Numbered from the stretch's first letter, positions 1 to 9,103 are shown. The stretch is 64,000 nt of DNA from RHKX01 sp963745755 (GCA_963745755.1 CAVUYP010000001.1:2232001-2296000), one strand, 5' to 3'. Made by a program: numbers and translations. The notes: a model not told the origin generated them from the letters alone.

Positions 1-258
1 GTCCTGGTCGACTTCTGGGCTCCGTGGTGCGGCCCCTGCCGGGTCGTCCACCCGATCCTCGAGGAGATGTCCGCCGAGCGCGACGACCTCAAGATCGTCT
101 CCCTGAACATCGACGAGAACCAGGAGACGGCCGGCAAGTACCAGGTCATGTCGATCCCGACGATGATCGTCTTCAAGGGCGGTCAGCCGGCGAAGACGAT
201 CGTCGGTGCGATGCCGAAGAAGCGCCTCGAGGCCGAGCTCGAGCCCGCGTTGGCCTAG
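1..258 (+). CDS. Thioredoxin, 3' part (gene starts before the window)
   Basis: The first 85 codons in frame from base 1 encode the C-terminal part of a thioredoxin. The active site WCGPC is visible near the start, inside VDFWAPWCGPCR, and the cis-proline loop follows as SIPTMIVF. Thioredoxins reduce cytoplasmic protein disulfides using electrons from thioredoxin reductase. The usual length is about 105 residues, so roughly 20 N-terminal residues lie outside the window. The gene ends with TAG at 256-258. There is no signal peptide to inspect because the start is missing. A thioredoxin-like domain of a longer protein cannot be excluded, but the C-terminal end fits a stand-alone thioredoxin (TrxA-like). 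Confidence 0.93.
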   Translation, partial: VLVDFWAPWCGPCRVVHPILEEMSAERDDLKIVSLNIDENQETAGKYQVMSIPTMIVFKGGQPAKTIVGAMPKKRLEAELEPALA

Positions 259-388
259 CGACCGCCGGCGCCGGTCCCGTCGCCGGACAGCCCGACGGCG
301 CGCTGACGCGCGCCGCGGGGCCGCCCCGTTCGGCGCCACCCGCGCCTCCCGGCCAGCTGGGGCCGTTCGGCTCGCGCCCCGTTCGGCG

Positions 389-811
389 CTAGAGCTGGCC
401 GTCGATGAAGCCGGCCAGCAGGACCAGGATTCCGCCGATCTCGCCGACGATCAGCGCCCACATGAAGGCGTGGGTGCCGGCAACGGGGTCGCGGAACTGA
501 TTGTCGGTGTCGCGGTGCCAGCCGTGGATCGAGTAGCCGGCGATCGCGGCGGCGAAGAAGGCGATCGGCACGAAGGCGGCGATCAGGTTGACCGCCGTCG
601 AGAAGCCGCTGAGCTCGACGAACGTCGCCAGCAGCAGGGTCGCGAAGCTGTAGAGCAGGGCGGCACGGTGGGCGGTGTCGACGTAGGGGTGCGCGAGGGC
701 GTCCTCCGACGTCGCCATCTGCCGGTACTTCCAGACCCCGAGCAGCAGCGCCCAGAGGAAGATCAGCCCGGCCGCGAGGATCACCGCCTTGGTGTCGCTG
801 CCGATCTCCAC
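389..811 (-). CDS. Small integral membrane protein, unknown function
   Basis: A 140-residue protein with four likely transmembrane helices, at about residues 8-26, 50-68, 76-94 and 115-135. The loop between helices 3 and 4 is polar (HGWHRDTDNQF). The start is taken at GTG (811), which leaves a short polar N-terminus before the first helix. Four helices joined by short loops suggest a conserved membrane protein rather than a transporter. I do not recognise a family. It lies just downstream of ileS on the same strand (23 bases away), so it could be co-transcribed with it. The 130 bases between it and the thioredoxin contain the 14-base direct repeat GCCCCGTTCGGCGC at 323 and 376, with no other signal. 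Confidence 0.75.
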   Translation of the reverse strand: MEIGSDTKAVILAAGLIFLWALLLGVWKYRQMATSEDALAHPYVDTAHRAALLYSFATLLLATFVELSGFSTAVNLIAAFVPIAFFAAAIAGYSIHGWHRDTDNQFRDPVAGTHAFMWALIVGEIGGILVLLAGFIDGQL

Positions 812-833
812 GGGGCCAATCCTAGGCGCGCCG

Positions 834-3800
834 TCAGCCGGCGCGGTTGACGGCGATCGCCAACGGGCGGCCGTCGACGCTGACTGCCGCTTCGGCGCCG
901 TCGGATTCGTAGGCGACGCTCGTCGCCAGGGTCTCGCCGGCCACGTAGTCCTCGTGGGCGCGCGCGGCCGCGAGCAGCTCCTCGTCGCCGCCGAGGGCGA
1001 GCTCGATCCGGTCGGTGATCTCGAGCCCGGCCTGCTTGCGGGCGTTCTGGACGGCGCGGACGACCTCGCGGGCCAGGCCCTCGCGGATCAGGTCGTCATC
1101 GAGCTCGAGGGCGAGCGCGACCGCGCGTCCCGCCTCCGACTCGACCTGGTAGCCGTCGAGCGGCTGCATAGCGAAGCTCAGGTCGGCCGGCCCGAGGATG
1201 TGTTCGCGGCCGTCGACGCTGATCCCGACCTCGCCTCCGGCGTCGATCGTGCTGCGGACGTGGTCGGCGTCGAGAGCCTCGATCGCGACCTTGACCTGCG
1301 GCATGTCCTTGCCGAAGCGGGGCCCGAGGGCGGGGAAGTTCGGCTTCACGCTCCAGCTCGCCAGCTCGCCCTCCTCGGTGACGAACTCGAGCTCCCGGAC
1401 GTTCAGCTCCGCCTTGACGATCGCCGCGAAGCTCTCGATCGTCTGCCGCTCGGCCGCCGTCGCGACGATCACGGCCCTGCTGAGCGGCTGCCGCATCTTC
1501 GCCTTCGCCTGGGCGCGGGCGGCGCGCCCGAGCTCGACCGCCCGCCGCGCCGCCTCCATGCCATCCTCGAGCCCGGAGTCGCGGAGCGAGTCGTCGGCGA
1601 CCGGGTAGTCCTCGAGGTGGACGGACTCGGCGACCGGCGGCTCGGCCCCGTGCTCGAGGTTGAGCCAGATCGCGTCGGCCGTGAACGGGATGAACGGGGC
1701 GAGCAGCTTTGCGGTCTCGGCCAGGCAGAGCCGGAGGGTCGCGAACGCCGCCGCATCGCCGTCCCAGAAGCGCCGCCGCGAGACCCGCACGTACCAATTC
1801 GACATCTCGTCGACGAACTGCGCGATCGCCTTGCCGGCGGAAGTCGAGTCGAAGTCGTCGAGGCCGGAGCGGACCGCGGCGATCGTCGCCTGCAGCCGCG
1901 AGACGAGCCAGCGGTCGAGCTCGGCCTCGGCGGCCGACGGCTCGCGCTCGGAGGCGCCGTCGTCGGCGTTCGCGTAGAGCACGTAGAACGAGTAGGTGTT
2001 CCAGAGCGTCAGCAGGAACTGCCGCACCGACTCGCCGACGGTGTCGGCGCTGAACCGGTAGCCCGCCCAGGGCTGCTGGGAGGCGAGGTAGTACCAGCGG
2101 AAGGCGTCGGCGCCGTGGGCGTCGATCACCTCGTGCGGATCGACGAGGTTGTCGAGCCGCTTGCTCATCTTCCGCCCCTCGGGGTCGAGGATCAGGCCGA
2201 GGCAGACGCAATTCAGGTAGTCGGTCTGGTCGAACAGCAGCACCGACTCGGCGAGCTGCGAATAGAACCAGCCGCGGGTCTGGTCGATCGCCTCGCAGAT
2301 GAAGTCGGCCGGGAAGCGCTGGTCGAACTCCGCCTCGTTCTCGAACGGGTAGTGGAACTGCGCGAACGGCATCGCGCCGCTGTCGTACCAGGTGTCGATC
2401 ACCTCCGGGACCCGCCGCATCGCGCCGCCGCAGGCCGCGCAGTCGAGGACGACGTCATCGATGTAGGGGCGGTGGAGGTCGATCTCCTCGCCGCCCTCGA
2501 TGCGGCGCCGCGGCGCCTCGCCGCCGCGCTCGCCGAGCTCGGCGAGCGAGCCGACGCAGACCCGCTCCTCGCAGTCCGCTGCCGTGCAGGCCCAGATCGG
2601 CAGCGGCGTCCCCCAGTAGCGCTCCCGTGAGAGTGCCCAGTCGACGTTGCCCTCGAGCCACTTGCCGAAGCGGCCGTGCTTGATGTGCTCGGGGTGCCAG
2701 CCGATCCGCTCGTTCTCGGCCAGCATCCGGTCGCGAACCGCCGAGGTGCGGATGTACCAGGACGACTTCGCGTAGTAGATCAGCGGCGTGTCGCAGCGCC
2801 AGCAGTGTGGGTAGGCATGCTCGTAGGGAACCTCCCTGAAGAGCCTGCCGGACGCGGCCAGCGCGGCGACGATCTCGGGGTTGTGGTCGCGGACGAGCTT
2901 GCCCTGGAAATCGGGGACGCGCTCGTCGTAGGTGCCGTCGAGGCGGACCGGGTTCTGCAGCGTCATCCCGTAGCGCTCGCCGAGCCGGAAGTCGTCCTCG
3001 CCGAAGGCGAGCGCGGTGTGGACGAGGCCGGTGCCGTCCTCGGTGGTCACGAAGTCGGCCATCAGCACCGAGTGGCCGAGCGGCCCGAACTCGGCGCCGG
3101 CGATGAAGTCGAACGGCGCCTCGTAGCGCACCCCCTCGAGCTCGGAGCCGGGGAAGGTGGCGAGCGTCTCGTAGTCGTCGCCGAGCAGCTTCGCGGCCAG
3201 GGCCGCGGCGACGACGACGATCTCGGCTCCATCGGCGGTCGCCGCCCGGACGTAGGGGATCTCGGCGCCGGCGGCGACCGCGGCGTGGGCGATCAGCGTC
3301 CACGGCGTCGTCGTCCAGACCAGCAGGTTGTCGCCGGGCTCGAGCGGTCCGGAGTCACGGCCCGGGTCGGTGACCGGCAGGCGCACGTAGGCGGAGGGAT
3401 CGATGACGTCCCTGTAGCCGAGCGCGACCTCGTGCGAGCTCAGCGCGGTCCCGCAGCGCGGGCAATAGGGAACGACCTTGTGGCCCTCGTAGAGCCGGTC
3501 GTTCTCCCAGTTCTGCTTCAGCGACCACCAGACCGACTCGATGTAGTCGGTGTCCATGGTCACGTAGGGATCCTCGAGGTCGATCCAATGCCCGATCCGC
3601 TCGACCAGCCGGTTCCAGTCGCCGACGAAGGCGAACACCGATTCCCGGCAGCGCTGGTTGAACTCGGCGATGCCGAAGGCCTCGATCTCCTCCTTCGAGG
3701 TGATGCCGAGCTGCTTTTCGACCTCGAGCTCGACCGGCAGCCCGTGGCAGTCCCAGCCGCCCTTGCGCGGCACGTCGAAGCCGCACATCGACTTGTAGCG

Positions 3801-4013
3801 CGGGTAGACGTCCTTGAAGACGCGGGCCAGGACGTGGTGGGAGCCGGGCTTGCCGTTCGCGGTCGGCGGTCCCTCGTAGAAGCTCCACAGCGGCCGGCCC
3901 TCGCGGCCGGCGAGCTGGCGCCGGAACGTGTCGCCCTCGCGCCAGCGCTCGAGCACGGCCTCCTCGAGGTCCGGGAACGACTGCTTGGGGTCGACTGGGG
4001 CGTGGCGGGCCAT
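834..4013 (-). CDS. ileS: Isoleucyl-tRNA synthetase
   Basis: This 1059-residue class I aminoacyl-tRNA synthetase charges tRNA-Ile with isoleucine in the cytoplasm. The HIGH-type motif is seen as NGKPGSHHVLAR near residue 50, and the KMSKS loop as GRKMSKRLDN in the second half. The length over 1000 residues and the KMSKR form fit the eukaryote-like (IleS2) type, which is common in Actinobacteria and in that family is associated with low mupirocin sensitivity. The anticodon-binding and C-terminal domains follow. I chose the ATG at 4013 because MARHAPVDPKQSFP matches the family N-terminus. Upstream in-frame codons would run into the fumC promoter and give a non-homologous extension. The gene is divergent from fumC with only 73 bases between start codons, so there is no room for a T-box leader. 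Confidence 0.97.
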   Translation of the reverse strand: MARHAPVDPKQSFPDLEEAVLERWREGDTFRRQLAGREGRPLWSFYEGPPTANGKPGSHHVLARVFKDVYPRYKSMCGFDVPRKGGWDCHGLPVELEVEKQLGITSKEEIEAFGIAEFNQRCRESVFAFVGDWNRLVERIGHWIDLEDPYVTMDTDYIESVWWSLKQNWENDRLYEGHKVVPYCPRCGTALSSHEVALGYRDVIDPSAYVRLPVTDPGRDSGPLEPGDNLLVWTTTPWTLIAHAAVAAGAEIPYVRAATADGAEIVVVAAALAAKLLGDDYETLATFPGSELEGVRYEAPFDFIAGAEFGPLGHSVLMADFVTTEDGTGLVHTALAFGEDDFRLGERYGMTLQNPVRLDGTYDERVPDFQGKLVRDHNPEIVAALAASGRLFREVPYEHAYPHCWRCDTPLIYYAKSSWYIRTSAVRDRMLAENERIGWHPEHIKHGRFGKWLEGNVDWALSRERYWGTPLPIWACTAADCEERVCVGSLAELGERGGEAPRRRIEGGEEIDLHRPYIDDVVLDCAACGGAMRRVPEVIDTWYDSGAMPFAQFHYPFENEAEFDQRFPADFICEAIDQTRGWFYSQLAESVLLFDQTDYLNCVCLGLILDPEGRKMSKRLDNLVDPHEVIDAHGADAFRWYYLASQQPWAGYRFSADTVGESVRQFLLTLWNTYSFYVLYANADDGASEREPSAAEAELDRWLVSRLQATIAAVRSGLDDFDSTSAGKAIAQFVDEMSNWYVRVSRRRFWDGDAAAFATLRLCLAETAKLLAPFIPFTADAIWLNLEHGAEPPVAESVHLEDYPVADDSLRDSGLEDGMEAARRAVELGRAARAQAKAKMRQPLSRAVIVATAAERQTIESFAAIVKAELNVRELEFVTEEGELASWSVKPNFPALGPRFGKDMPQVKVAIEALDADHVRSTIDAGGEVGISVDGREHILGPADLSFAMQPLDGYQVESEAGRAVALALELDDDLIREGLAREVVRAVQNARKQAGLEITDRIELALGGDEELLAAARAHEDYVAGETLATSVAYESDGAEAAVSVDGRPLAIAVNRAG

Positions 4014-4086
4014 GGGAGCGGTCGATTCTAGGTGCCAGCTAGCCTCTGGCCCTGCAACCCGAGACCGATTGAACGGAGAACCTGAA

Positions 4087-5439
4087 GTGAGCGAGGAAGC
4101 GAAGCAGGCCGGCGACAAGCCCAGCCCCGCGGAACGACTCTGGGGAGGCGAGACCGACAAGGCGGTCGGCAACTTCCCCGTCTCCGGGCATCCCGTGCCC
4201 GCCCCCGTCGTCCACTGGCTCGGCCGGATCAAGGCCGAGGCGGCGCGCTCGAACGCCGAACTCGGGCTGCTCGACGCCGATCACGCCGAGCGGATCGCCG
4301 CCGCCGGCGACGCGGTCGGGCGCGGCGAGCACGACGACCAGTTCCCCGTCGACGTCTTCCAGACCGGTTCCGGCACCTCCTCGAACATGAACGCAAACGA
4401 GGTGATCGCCAACCTCGCCGGCGACGGCGCCCACCCGAACGACCACGTCAACATGGGTCAGTCGTCCAACGACGTCTTCCCATCCGCCGTCCACCTCGCC
4501 GCGCTCGAGCAGACCACGATGGACCTGCTGCCCGCCGTCGACGCGCTGGTCACCACCCTGGACCGCAAGGGCGACGAGTTCGCCGATCACGTCAAGTCCG
4601 GCCGGACCCACCTGATGGACGCGGTGCCGGTCACCCTCGGCCAGGAGTTCTCCGGCTTCGCCTCGCAGATGCGGCTCGGCGCCGAGCGGATCCGCGGGAC
4701 GCTGCCCCGGGTCGGGCAGATTCCGCTCGGTGGCACCGCGACCGGCACCGGCATCAACACCCACGCCGAGTTCTCCGACCGCGTCCGCGAGAAGCTCGCC
4801 CGCGGCACCGGCCTGGCGATCTCGGCGCCGGCCGACCGCTTCGAGGCGCAGGCGAACCGCGACGCGCTCGTCGAGCTCTCGGGCTCGCTCAAGGTCCTCG
4901 CGGTGTCGCTGATCAAGATCGGCAACGACCTCGCGCTGATGGGCTCGGGCCCGCGCGCCGGGCTCGCCGAGATCCGCCTGCCGGAGCTGCAGAAGGGCTC
5001 CTCGATCATGCCCGGCAAGGTCAACCCGGTGATCCCCGAGGTCGTCATCCAGGTCGGCGATCAGGTGATCGGCAACGACACCGCGGTCACGCTCGGCGGT
5101 GCCCAGGGCCAGTTCGAGCTGAACGTCCGGGTGCCGCTGATCGCCCGCAACCTGCTCGACTCGATCAAGCTGCTCGCCTCGGCCTGCCGGCTGCTCGACA
5201 CGAAGTGCGTCGCCGGCATCGAGCCGAACGAGGAGATGCTGCAGCGCCACGCCGAGTCGACGCTGCAGGTCGCGACCGCCCTCAACCCGCACATCGGCTA
5301 CGACCGCGCCGCCGAGATCGTCAAGGAGGCCGCCTCGTCGGGTCGCACAGTCCGCGAGGTGGCGGTCGAAAAGGGCGTCGACGAGGCGACCCTCGACGAG
5401 GCGCTCGACTTCGTCGGCATGGCCCGGCCGCACGGCTGA
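4087..5439 (+). CDS. fumC: Fumarate hydratase, class II
   Basis: A 450-residue cytoplasmic enzyme of the fumarase/aspartase superfamily that interconverts fumarate and malate in the TCA cycle. The superfamily signature GSSIMPGKVNP is present. So are the substrate-site segments TGSGTSSNMNANEV and NMGQSSNDVFPS and the GRTHLMDAVPV loop. The length matches FumC (about 460). The start is GTG at 4087, preceded by GGAGA eight bases upstream; the reading frame is open further upstream but overlaps ileS. The Asn-rich TSSNMN segment and overall pattern favour fumarase over aspartate ammonia-lyase, but the two families share the signature. It is divergently transcribed from ileS, and both promoters must lie in the 73-base gap. 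Confidence 0.95.
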   Translation: MSEEAKQAGDKPSPAERLWGGETDKAVGNFPVSGHPVPAPVVHWLGRIKAEAARSNAELGLLDADHAERIAAAGDAVGRGEHDDQFPVDVFQTGSGTSSNMNANEVIANLAGDGAHPNDHVNMGQSSNDVFPSAVHLAALEQTTMDLLPAVDALVTTLDRKGDEFADHVKSGRTHLMDAVPVTLGQEFSGFASQMRLGAERIRGTLPRVGQIPLGGTATGTGINTHAEFSDRVREKLARGTGLAISAPADRFEAQANRDALVELSGSLKVLAVSLIKIGNDLALMGSGPRAGLAEIRLPELQKGSSIMPGKVNPVIPEVVIQVGDQVIGNDTAVTLGGAQGQFELNVRVPLIARNLLDSIKLLASACRLLDTKCVAGIEPNEEMLQRHAESTLQVATALNPHIGYDRAAEIVKEAASSGRTVREVAVEKGVDEATLDEALDFVGMARPHG

Positions 5440-5528
5440 GCGACGAGCTGCGGCGCCGAGCCCGTCGCGCGACGGTCGGTCTCGCCGTCTCGGCGCCGCC
5501 GAGTGCGGCGCCCCGACGTCCTCTGCGC

Positions 5529-7337
5529 TCAGCGGTGCCCGTGCCGACGCACCCGCAGCACCACGGCGGTAGCCGTCCGCTCGCCGCCGGCGGTGGCGAC
5601 GACCCGGACCCGGACCGCGCCGCGCCGCGCCGCCCGGCGCGTCGGGACGACGGAGACCGTCGCGCTCCGCTCGCCGCCGGGGCCGAGCCGCTTGAAGTGC
5701 TTGCAGCGTCCCGGCTCGGCGAGCCGGCGCTTCGGTCGCGGGCAGAGCTCGATCGCGTGGGCGGCCGAGTCGCCGTCGTTGCCGATCGAAACGGCGATCC
5801 GGGCCCGTTTTCCGGCCCTGACCCGGTGCCTCGGGGCCTTCGCGGCCGGCCGCAGTCGCGCCGGCGTCGCGCCGGCGCCGACGACCCGCGCCGCCAGCGG
5901 GTTGTCGACCTGCTCGGAGCGCCGCGCCGCGTCCGCCGCCCCGGCGGCGACGTCGGCGAACGGGGCGCCGTAGTAGATCGTCCGCTGCGCGGTCAGGTCG
6001 TAGTGCTCTCCGAGCGTCGGGTCGGTGTTGGCGCCGCCGCTCTTGAACTCGCTGCCGCTCGATCCGTAGGAGAGGGCGTCGGCGTAGCCGCCGCACTGCT
6101 CGAAGTCCGGCCCGGCGCCCTCGTCGCGGTAGAAGTAGCCGGGCGTGAAGCCGGGCACGTTCTGCTCGACCCGGGTGATCACCGACAGCGATCCCTGCGG
6201 GCCGTTCGCCTGCTCCCACTCGGCCTCGGGCGTCTGCAGGGCGTTGCCGGACGGCACCGGGATCGCCGCGTCGGGGACGCCGTCGATCGTGGCGCTGGCC
6301 GGGTAGACGGACGAGTTCGTGTAGGTCATCCCGGTCGCGGCCGGCGAGTAGTCGAGGTACTGGGAGACCTGCGAGATCCCGGCATGGACGCGAAGGTAGG
6401 TGAAGGTGTCCTGGCGGCGCTCGTAGAAGATGTCGTCGCGCTGGGTGAAGGTGCCGCTGTTGGCGCCGATGTAGGAGCGGATCGCCCGCACCGGACCGCT
6501 CTTGTTGACGATGAAGCCGCCGCCGCCGCGGCTGAACGTCAGCTCGCTGCGGCCGCAGCCTCGCGACACCTGGGCCTTGTCGCCGTCGAGGATGTCGGCG
6601 CCGCTCGCGCCTCCGGCGGAGATCTGCAGCCCGTCGGCGATCCAGCGCGAGAGCAGGTGCTGCGTGTAGACCGGGGTCGTCACGGTCGAGTCCTCGGTGT
6701 TCGCGGGCCCCTCGGTCGGGTTGCCGCCGTCGCCGCCCGGAACGCCGGAGAAGCTGTAAGTCGTCTTGTAGTCGCCGGAGTCGAGCGAGAAGTCGTAATC
6801 GACGTAGGAACGCCCGGCGGCCGGATCGAGGCCGGAGTCGGTTCGGAACAGGTAGATGAAGCGGGTTGCTGCGGCATCGAGCGGATCGTCGACCGCGACG
6901 GCGACCCTCGAGCCGGCGGCGGCCCCCGGCGGCGCCGGCTCCGCACCGGCATCGGCGCCGGCGTCGCGGGCCATCATCGCGATCTCGTCGCCGCCGTCGA
7001 GACTGGGGTCGGGATCGGCCCCCGCGAACGTGCCCGGGTCGGTGTAGGCCTCGTGCTCGAACGGGCGGGTCTGGTGGAACTGTCGGACGACGGCGTAGTT
7101 CACCAGCGCCCGCTCGTCGACCTGGACCGGGACCTGCTCCCAGCCGTCGTCCCAGGCGAAGGCGACCAGCGAGCCGGGAGCGATGCCGAGCAGCGCCGGC
7201 ACGTCGGCGCCGGTGAGCACGACCGGATCGGATTCCCGGTCGGGAACGCCGGTCGCGGCGCCGGCGGCGGCGGGCAGCGCCGCGACGGTCACGGCGGCGG
7301 CGGCGATCAGCTTCATCAGGGGTCGTCGGCTCGTCAT
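5529..7337 (-). CDS. Large secreted protein of unknown function
   Basis: A 602-residue protein with a clear signal peptide. MTSRRPLMK is followed by an Ala-rich hydrophobic stretch, with likely cleavage after AAAGA near residue 27. The mature part is rich in Tyr, Asp, Gly and Ser, with segments such as DDIFYERRQDTFTYLRVHAG that suggest a beta-rich extracellular fold. The last 100 residues (after about 500) look like a small beta-sandwich of the CARDB/Ig type ending in a basic tail (RVRRHGHR). The start ATG has a good purine-rich site (GAGGGAGA). No catalytic motif is recognised. It is monocistronic by position, with convergent fumC downstream. Possible roles are a cell-surface or exported binding protein; no enzymatic function can be assigned. 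Confidence 0.85.
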   Translation of the reverse strand: MTSRRPLMKLIAAAAVTVAALPAAAGAATGVPDRESDPVVLTGADVPALLGIAPGSLVAFAWDDGWEQVPVQVDERALVNYAVVRQFHQTRPFEHEAYTDPGTFAGADPDPSLDGGDEIAMMARDAGADAGAEPAPPGAAAGSRVAVAVDDPLDAAATRFIYLFRTDSGLDPAAGRSYVDYDFSLDSGDYKTTYSFSGVPGGDGGNPTEGPANTEDSTVTTPVYTQHLLSRWIADGLQISAGGASGADILDGDKAQVSRGCGRSELTFSRGGGGFIVNKSGPVRAIRSYIGANSGTFTQRDDIFYERRQDTFTYLRVHAGISQVSQYLDYSPAATGMTYTNSSVYPASATIDGVPDAAIPVPSGNALQTPEAEWEQANGPQGSLSVITRVEQNVPGFTPGYFYRDEGAGPDFEQCGGYADALSYGSSGSEFKSGGANTDPTLGEHYDLTAQRTIYYGAPFADVAAGAADAARRSEQVDNPLAARVVGAGATPARLRPAAKAPRHRVRAGKRARIAVSIGNDGDSAAHAIELCPRPKRRLAEPGRCKHFKRLGPGGERSATVSVVPTRRAARRGAVRVRVVATAGGERTATAVVLRVRRHGHR

Positions 7338-7405
7338 CGTCTCCCTCTCGTCGACCCCCGTCTCCGCGCCGAGTTATACGAGATCGGCAGCGGCCCTGCG
7401 CCGCT

Positions 7406-7705
7406 TCAGCCGTTCGACGTCAGCGGACGATCGGGGCCGCGCGAGGCGGCGACCGCCTCGGCGTGGGGAGCGAGCGCCCGGGGGAGGGCGACCGATACGC
7501 GGTCGGGCGCGACCGGCAGGCCGGTTGCGTCGGCGACCGCGGCGGCGGCCTGCGGACTCGAGAGCCTCATGACGCCGGGCTCGAGCCGGCAGCCCATCGC
7601 CAGCTCCAGCGGCGTGCTGCCGTCGGCTCCGGGGGGCGGAAGCTGGGCGAGGCCTTCGTAGCTCTGCGCCTGGCGAACCTGGTTGATGAACTCGAGCAGA
7701 TACAT
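7406..7705 (-). CDS. Small conserved-looking protein of unknown function
   Basis: A 99-residue cytoplasmic protein (MYLLEFINQVRQAQSYEGL...). It shows coding-like composition: an amphipathic N-terminal helix, then a Pro/Gly linker (QLPPPGADGSTP), and a C-terminal alpha-helical part rich in Ala. There are no membrane segments, Cys pairs or known motifs. It lies between the secreted protein gene and divergent msrA. I do not recognise the family. The other strand also has open frames here, as is usual at this GC content, so protein conservation would settle whether it is real. Confidence 0.5.
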   Translation of the reverse strand: MYLLEFINQVRQAQSYEGLAQLPPPGADGSTPLELAMGCRLEPGVMRLSSPQAAAAVADATGLPVAPDRVSVALPRALAPHAEAVAASRGPDRPLTSNG

Positions 7706-7812
7706 GGATCCCGATTTCCTATCGCCAGCGGCCGGTCGCGGCTTGAATCCGTCCAGGATGGCTGGACGCCCCTGTCATCATCGGATGCAACCCGATCGCA
7801 AGGAGATCAGAG

Positions 7813-8364
7813 ATGAGTGACGCCACCGATTCGAACCCGCCGCAGGGAACCGCGGTGCCGGGAGCCGAGCAGCCGGAGCGGACCGAGGTGGCGACGTTCG
7901 GCGCCGGGTGCTTCTGGAAGCCCGAGGCGCTGTTCCGCGAGGTGCCGGGAGTCGTCGACACCGCGGTCGGCTACGAGGGCGGCCACGTCGCCAACCCGAC
8001 CTACGAGCAGGTCTGCTCGGGGACGACCGGTCATGCCGAGGTCACCCGGGTGACCTACGACCCCGACAAGGTCTCCTACGAGGAGCTGCTCGCACGCTTC
8101 TGGGCGATGCACGACCCGACGCAGGTCAACCGCCAGGGTCCCGACATCGGCGGTCAGTACCGGACGGTGATCTTCACCCACACGCCCGAGCAGGTCGCCG
8201 CCGCGGAGGCCTCGAAGGCCGAGCAGCAGGCCCGCCACCGGGCGCCGATCGCGACCTCGATCGAGCCGGCTACCGGCTTCTGGATGGCCGAGGGCTACCA
8301 CCAGTGCTACCTCGAGCAGCGCCGCTCCGGCAGCGGCCTGCTCGGCTCGCTCCTCGGCCGCTAG
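7813..8364 (+). CDS. msrA: Peptide-methionine (S)-S-oxide reductase
   Basis: A 183-residue MsrA that reduces methionine-S-sulfoxide in proteins, a repair function under oxidative stress. The catalytic GAGCFWKPE motif is at about residue 33. Substrate-pocket residues are seen in VGYEGGHVANPTYEQVCSG and QVNRQGPDIGGQYR, and the TGFWMAEGYHQCYLE segment is typical of the family. The first 25 residues are a variable polar extension. The ATG at 7813 has a strong ribosome-binding site (AAGGAGATCAGAG). The recycling cysteines of some MsrA proteins lie in a C-terminal tail; here the tail (SGLLGSLLGR) lacks Cys, but CSG and QCY supply others. The gene ends 79 bases before a palindromic element (8443-8487). 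Confidence 0.96.
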   Translation: MSDATDSNPPQGTAVPGAEQPERTEVATFGAGCFWKPEALFREVPGVVDTAVGYEGGHVANPTYEQVCSGTTGHAEVTRVTYDPDKVSYEELLARFWAMHDPTQVNRQGPDIGGQYRTVIFTHTPEQVAAAEASKAEQQARHRAPIATSIEPATGFWMAEGYHQCYLEQRRSGSGLLGSLLGR

Positions 8365-8442
8365 CCGCCGCCCGCCGCCGCGGGCCGGTCGCCGACCGCA
8401 GGCCAGCCGCCCGGGGCCCCTGCCGGCCCCGCTCACTTCCCG

Positions 8443-8487
8443 CGAGGTCGAGGAAACGGGGAATAGTCACCGGCTTCCTCGACCTCG
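8443..8487. repeat. Palindromic intergenic element, copy A
   Basis: Arms CGAGGTCGAGGAA (8443-8455) and TTCCTCGACCTCG (8475-8487) are perfect reverse complements around a 19-base loop that contains GGGGAATAGTCACC. The same element occurs at 32421-32471 with a nearly identical loop. Both copies lie between convergent genes. No T-run follows either arm, so it is not a classical Rho-independent terminator, though actinobacterial terminators can lack the tract. The right arm doubles as the end of the neighbouring minus-strand gene and supplies its stop codon. Confidence 0.85.
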
Positions 8488-9093
8488 GCGGTGGCGCTTG
8501 CCGGACGGCTTCGGGCGCGGCCAGTCGCTGGCGCGGAGGTTCTCGGCGGCGAGCTCGACCGTTTCGGCGATCCGGGCGGCGCGGGTCGGCTTCCGCTTCG
8601 CGGTCGTGATCCACTCGAGGATGGCGCGGCGGCTCGACGGTGGGAAGCCGTCGAAGTGCCGGCGTGCGTCCGGGTCGGCGTCGAGGGCCTCGCGCAGGTC
8701 GCCGGGCTCCTCGAGCCGCTCGACGGCGTCGAGCGCGGTCCAGGTCCCGGTCCGCTTCGCGAGCTCGACCATCGCCAGGCCCGGCGCCTCCATCCTTCCC
8801 TCGGCGGTCAGCCGCTTGACCCGTTCCTTGTTCCGCTTCGACCAGTTGCTGTTCGGCTTGCGCGGGGTGATCTGCAGCTTCGAGCGCTGCTCGTCGACCC
8901 GGCCGGAGGCGCTGTCGACCCAGCCGTAGGCGATCAGCTCGTCGATGATCTCGCCCATGCTCACGTAAGGCCCGCCGCCGTCCTTTCGGTAGGTGATCAG
9001 CCAGGCGCCGTCGCAGCTGTCGTGGTTTGCGGCGAGCCACTCCCGCAGCTCGGCGCCCGAGCCCACCTGCAACTGCGGCCGCTCTCCGCTCAT
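8467..9093 (-). CDS. YdeI/OmpD-associated family protein
   Basis: A 208-residue cytoplasmic protein of the YdeI (OmdA) family, a poorly characterised group in which some members have been linked to bacteriocin or envelope-stress protection. Family features are LREWLAANHDSCDGAWLITY at the N-terminus, EIIDELIAYGWVDS, and ITPRKPNSNWSKRNKERV, followed by the C-terminal helical OmdA part with FDGFPPSSRRAILEWI and TAKRKPTRAARI. The C-terminus is strongly basic (KPSGKRHRRGRGSR). Its last codons and TGA lie inside the palindromic element copy A, so the present C-terminal end was probably created or extended by that element. It lies 10 bases downstream of the aldehyde dehydrogenase on the same strand and is probably co-transcribed with it. 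Confidence 0.85.
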   Translation of the reverse strand: MSGERPQLQVGSGAELREWLAANHDSCDGAWLITYRKDGGGPYVSMGEIIDELIAYGWVDSASGRVDEQRSKLQITPRKPNSNWSKRNKERVKRLTAEGRMEAPGLAMVELAKRTGTWTALDAVERLEEPGDLREALDADPDARRHFDGFPPSSRRAILEWITTAKRKPTRAARIAETVELAAENLRASDWPRPKPSGKRHRRGRGSR

Positions 9094-9103
9094 CGCCGGC
9101 CGG

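Noticed and set aside
323..389. 14-base direct repeat GCCCCGTTCGGCGC at 323 and 376
   Set aside because: Short, GC-rich and seen only locally in a small gap; no further copies or structure support a function.
789..2630. Long plus-strand open frame antisense to ileS
   Set aside because: It lies fully within ileS on the opposite strand, has a composition of Arg/Asp/Val typical of a GC-rich shadow frame, and shows no motif. Similar long antisense frames over the aldehyde dehydrogenase, lipid kinase and CopA genes were rejected for the same reason.
4014..4086. T-box riboswitch upstream of ileS
   Set aside because: Only 73 bases separate the ileS and fumC start codons, too short for a T-box leader, and none of its conserved elements are visible.
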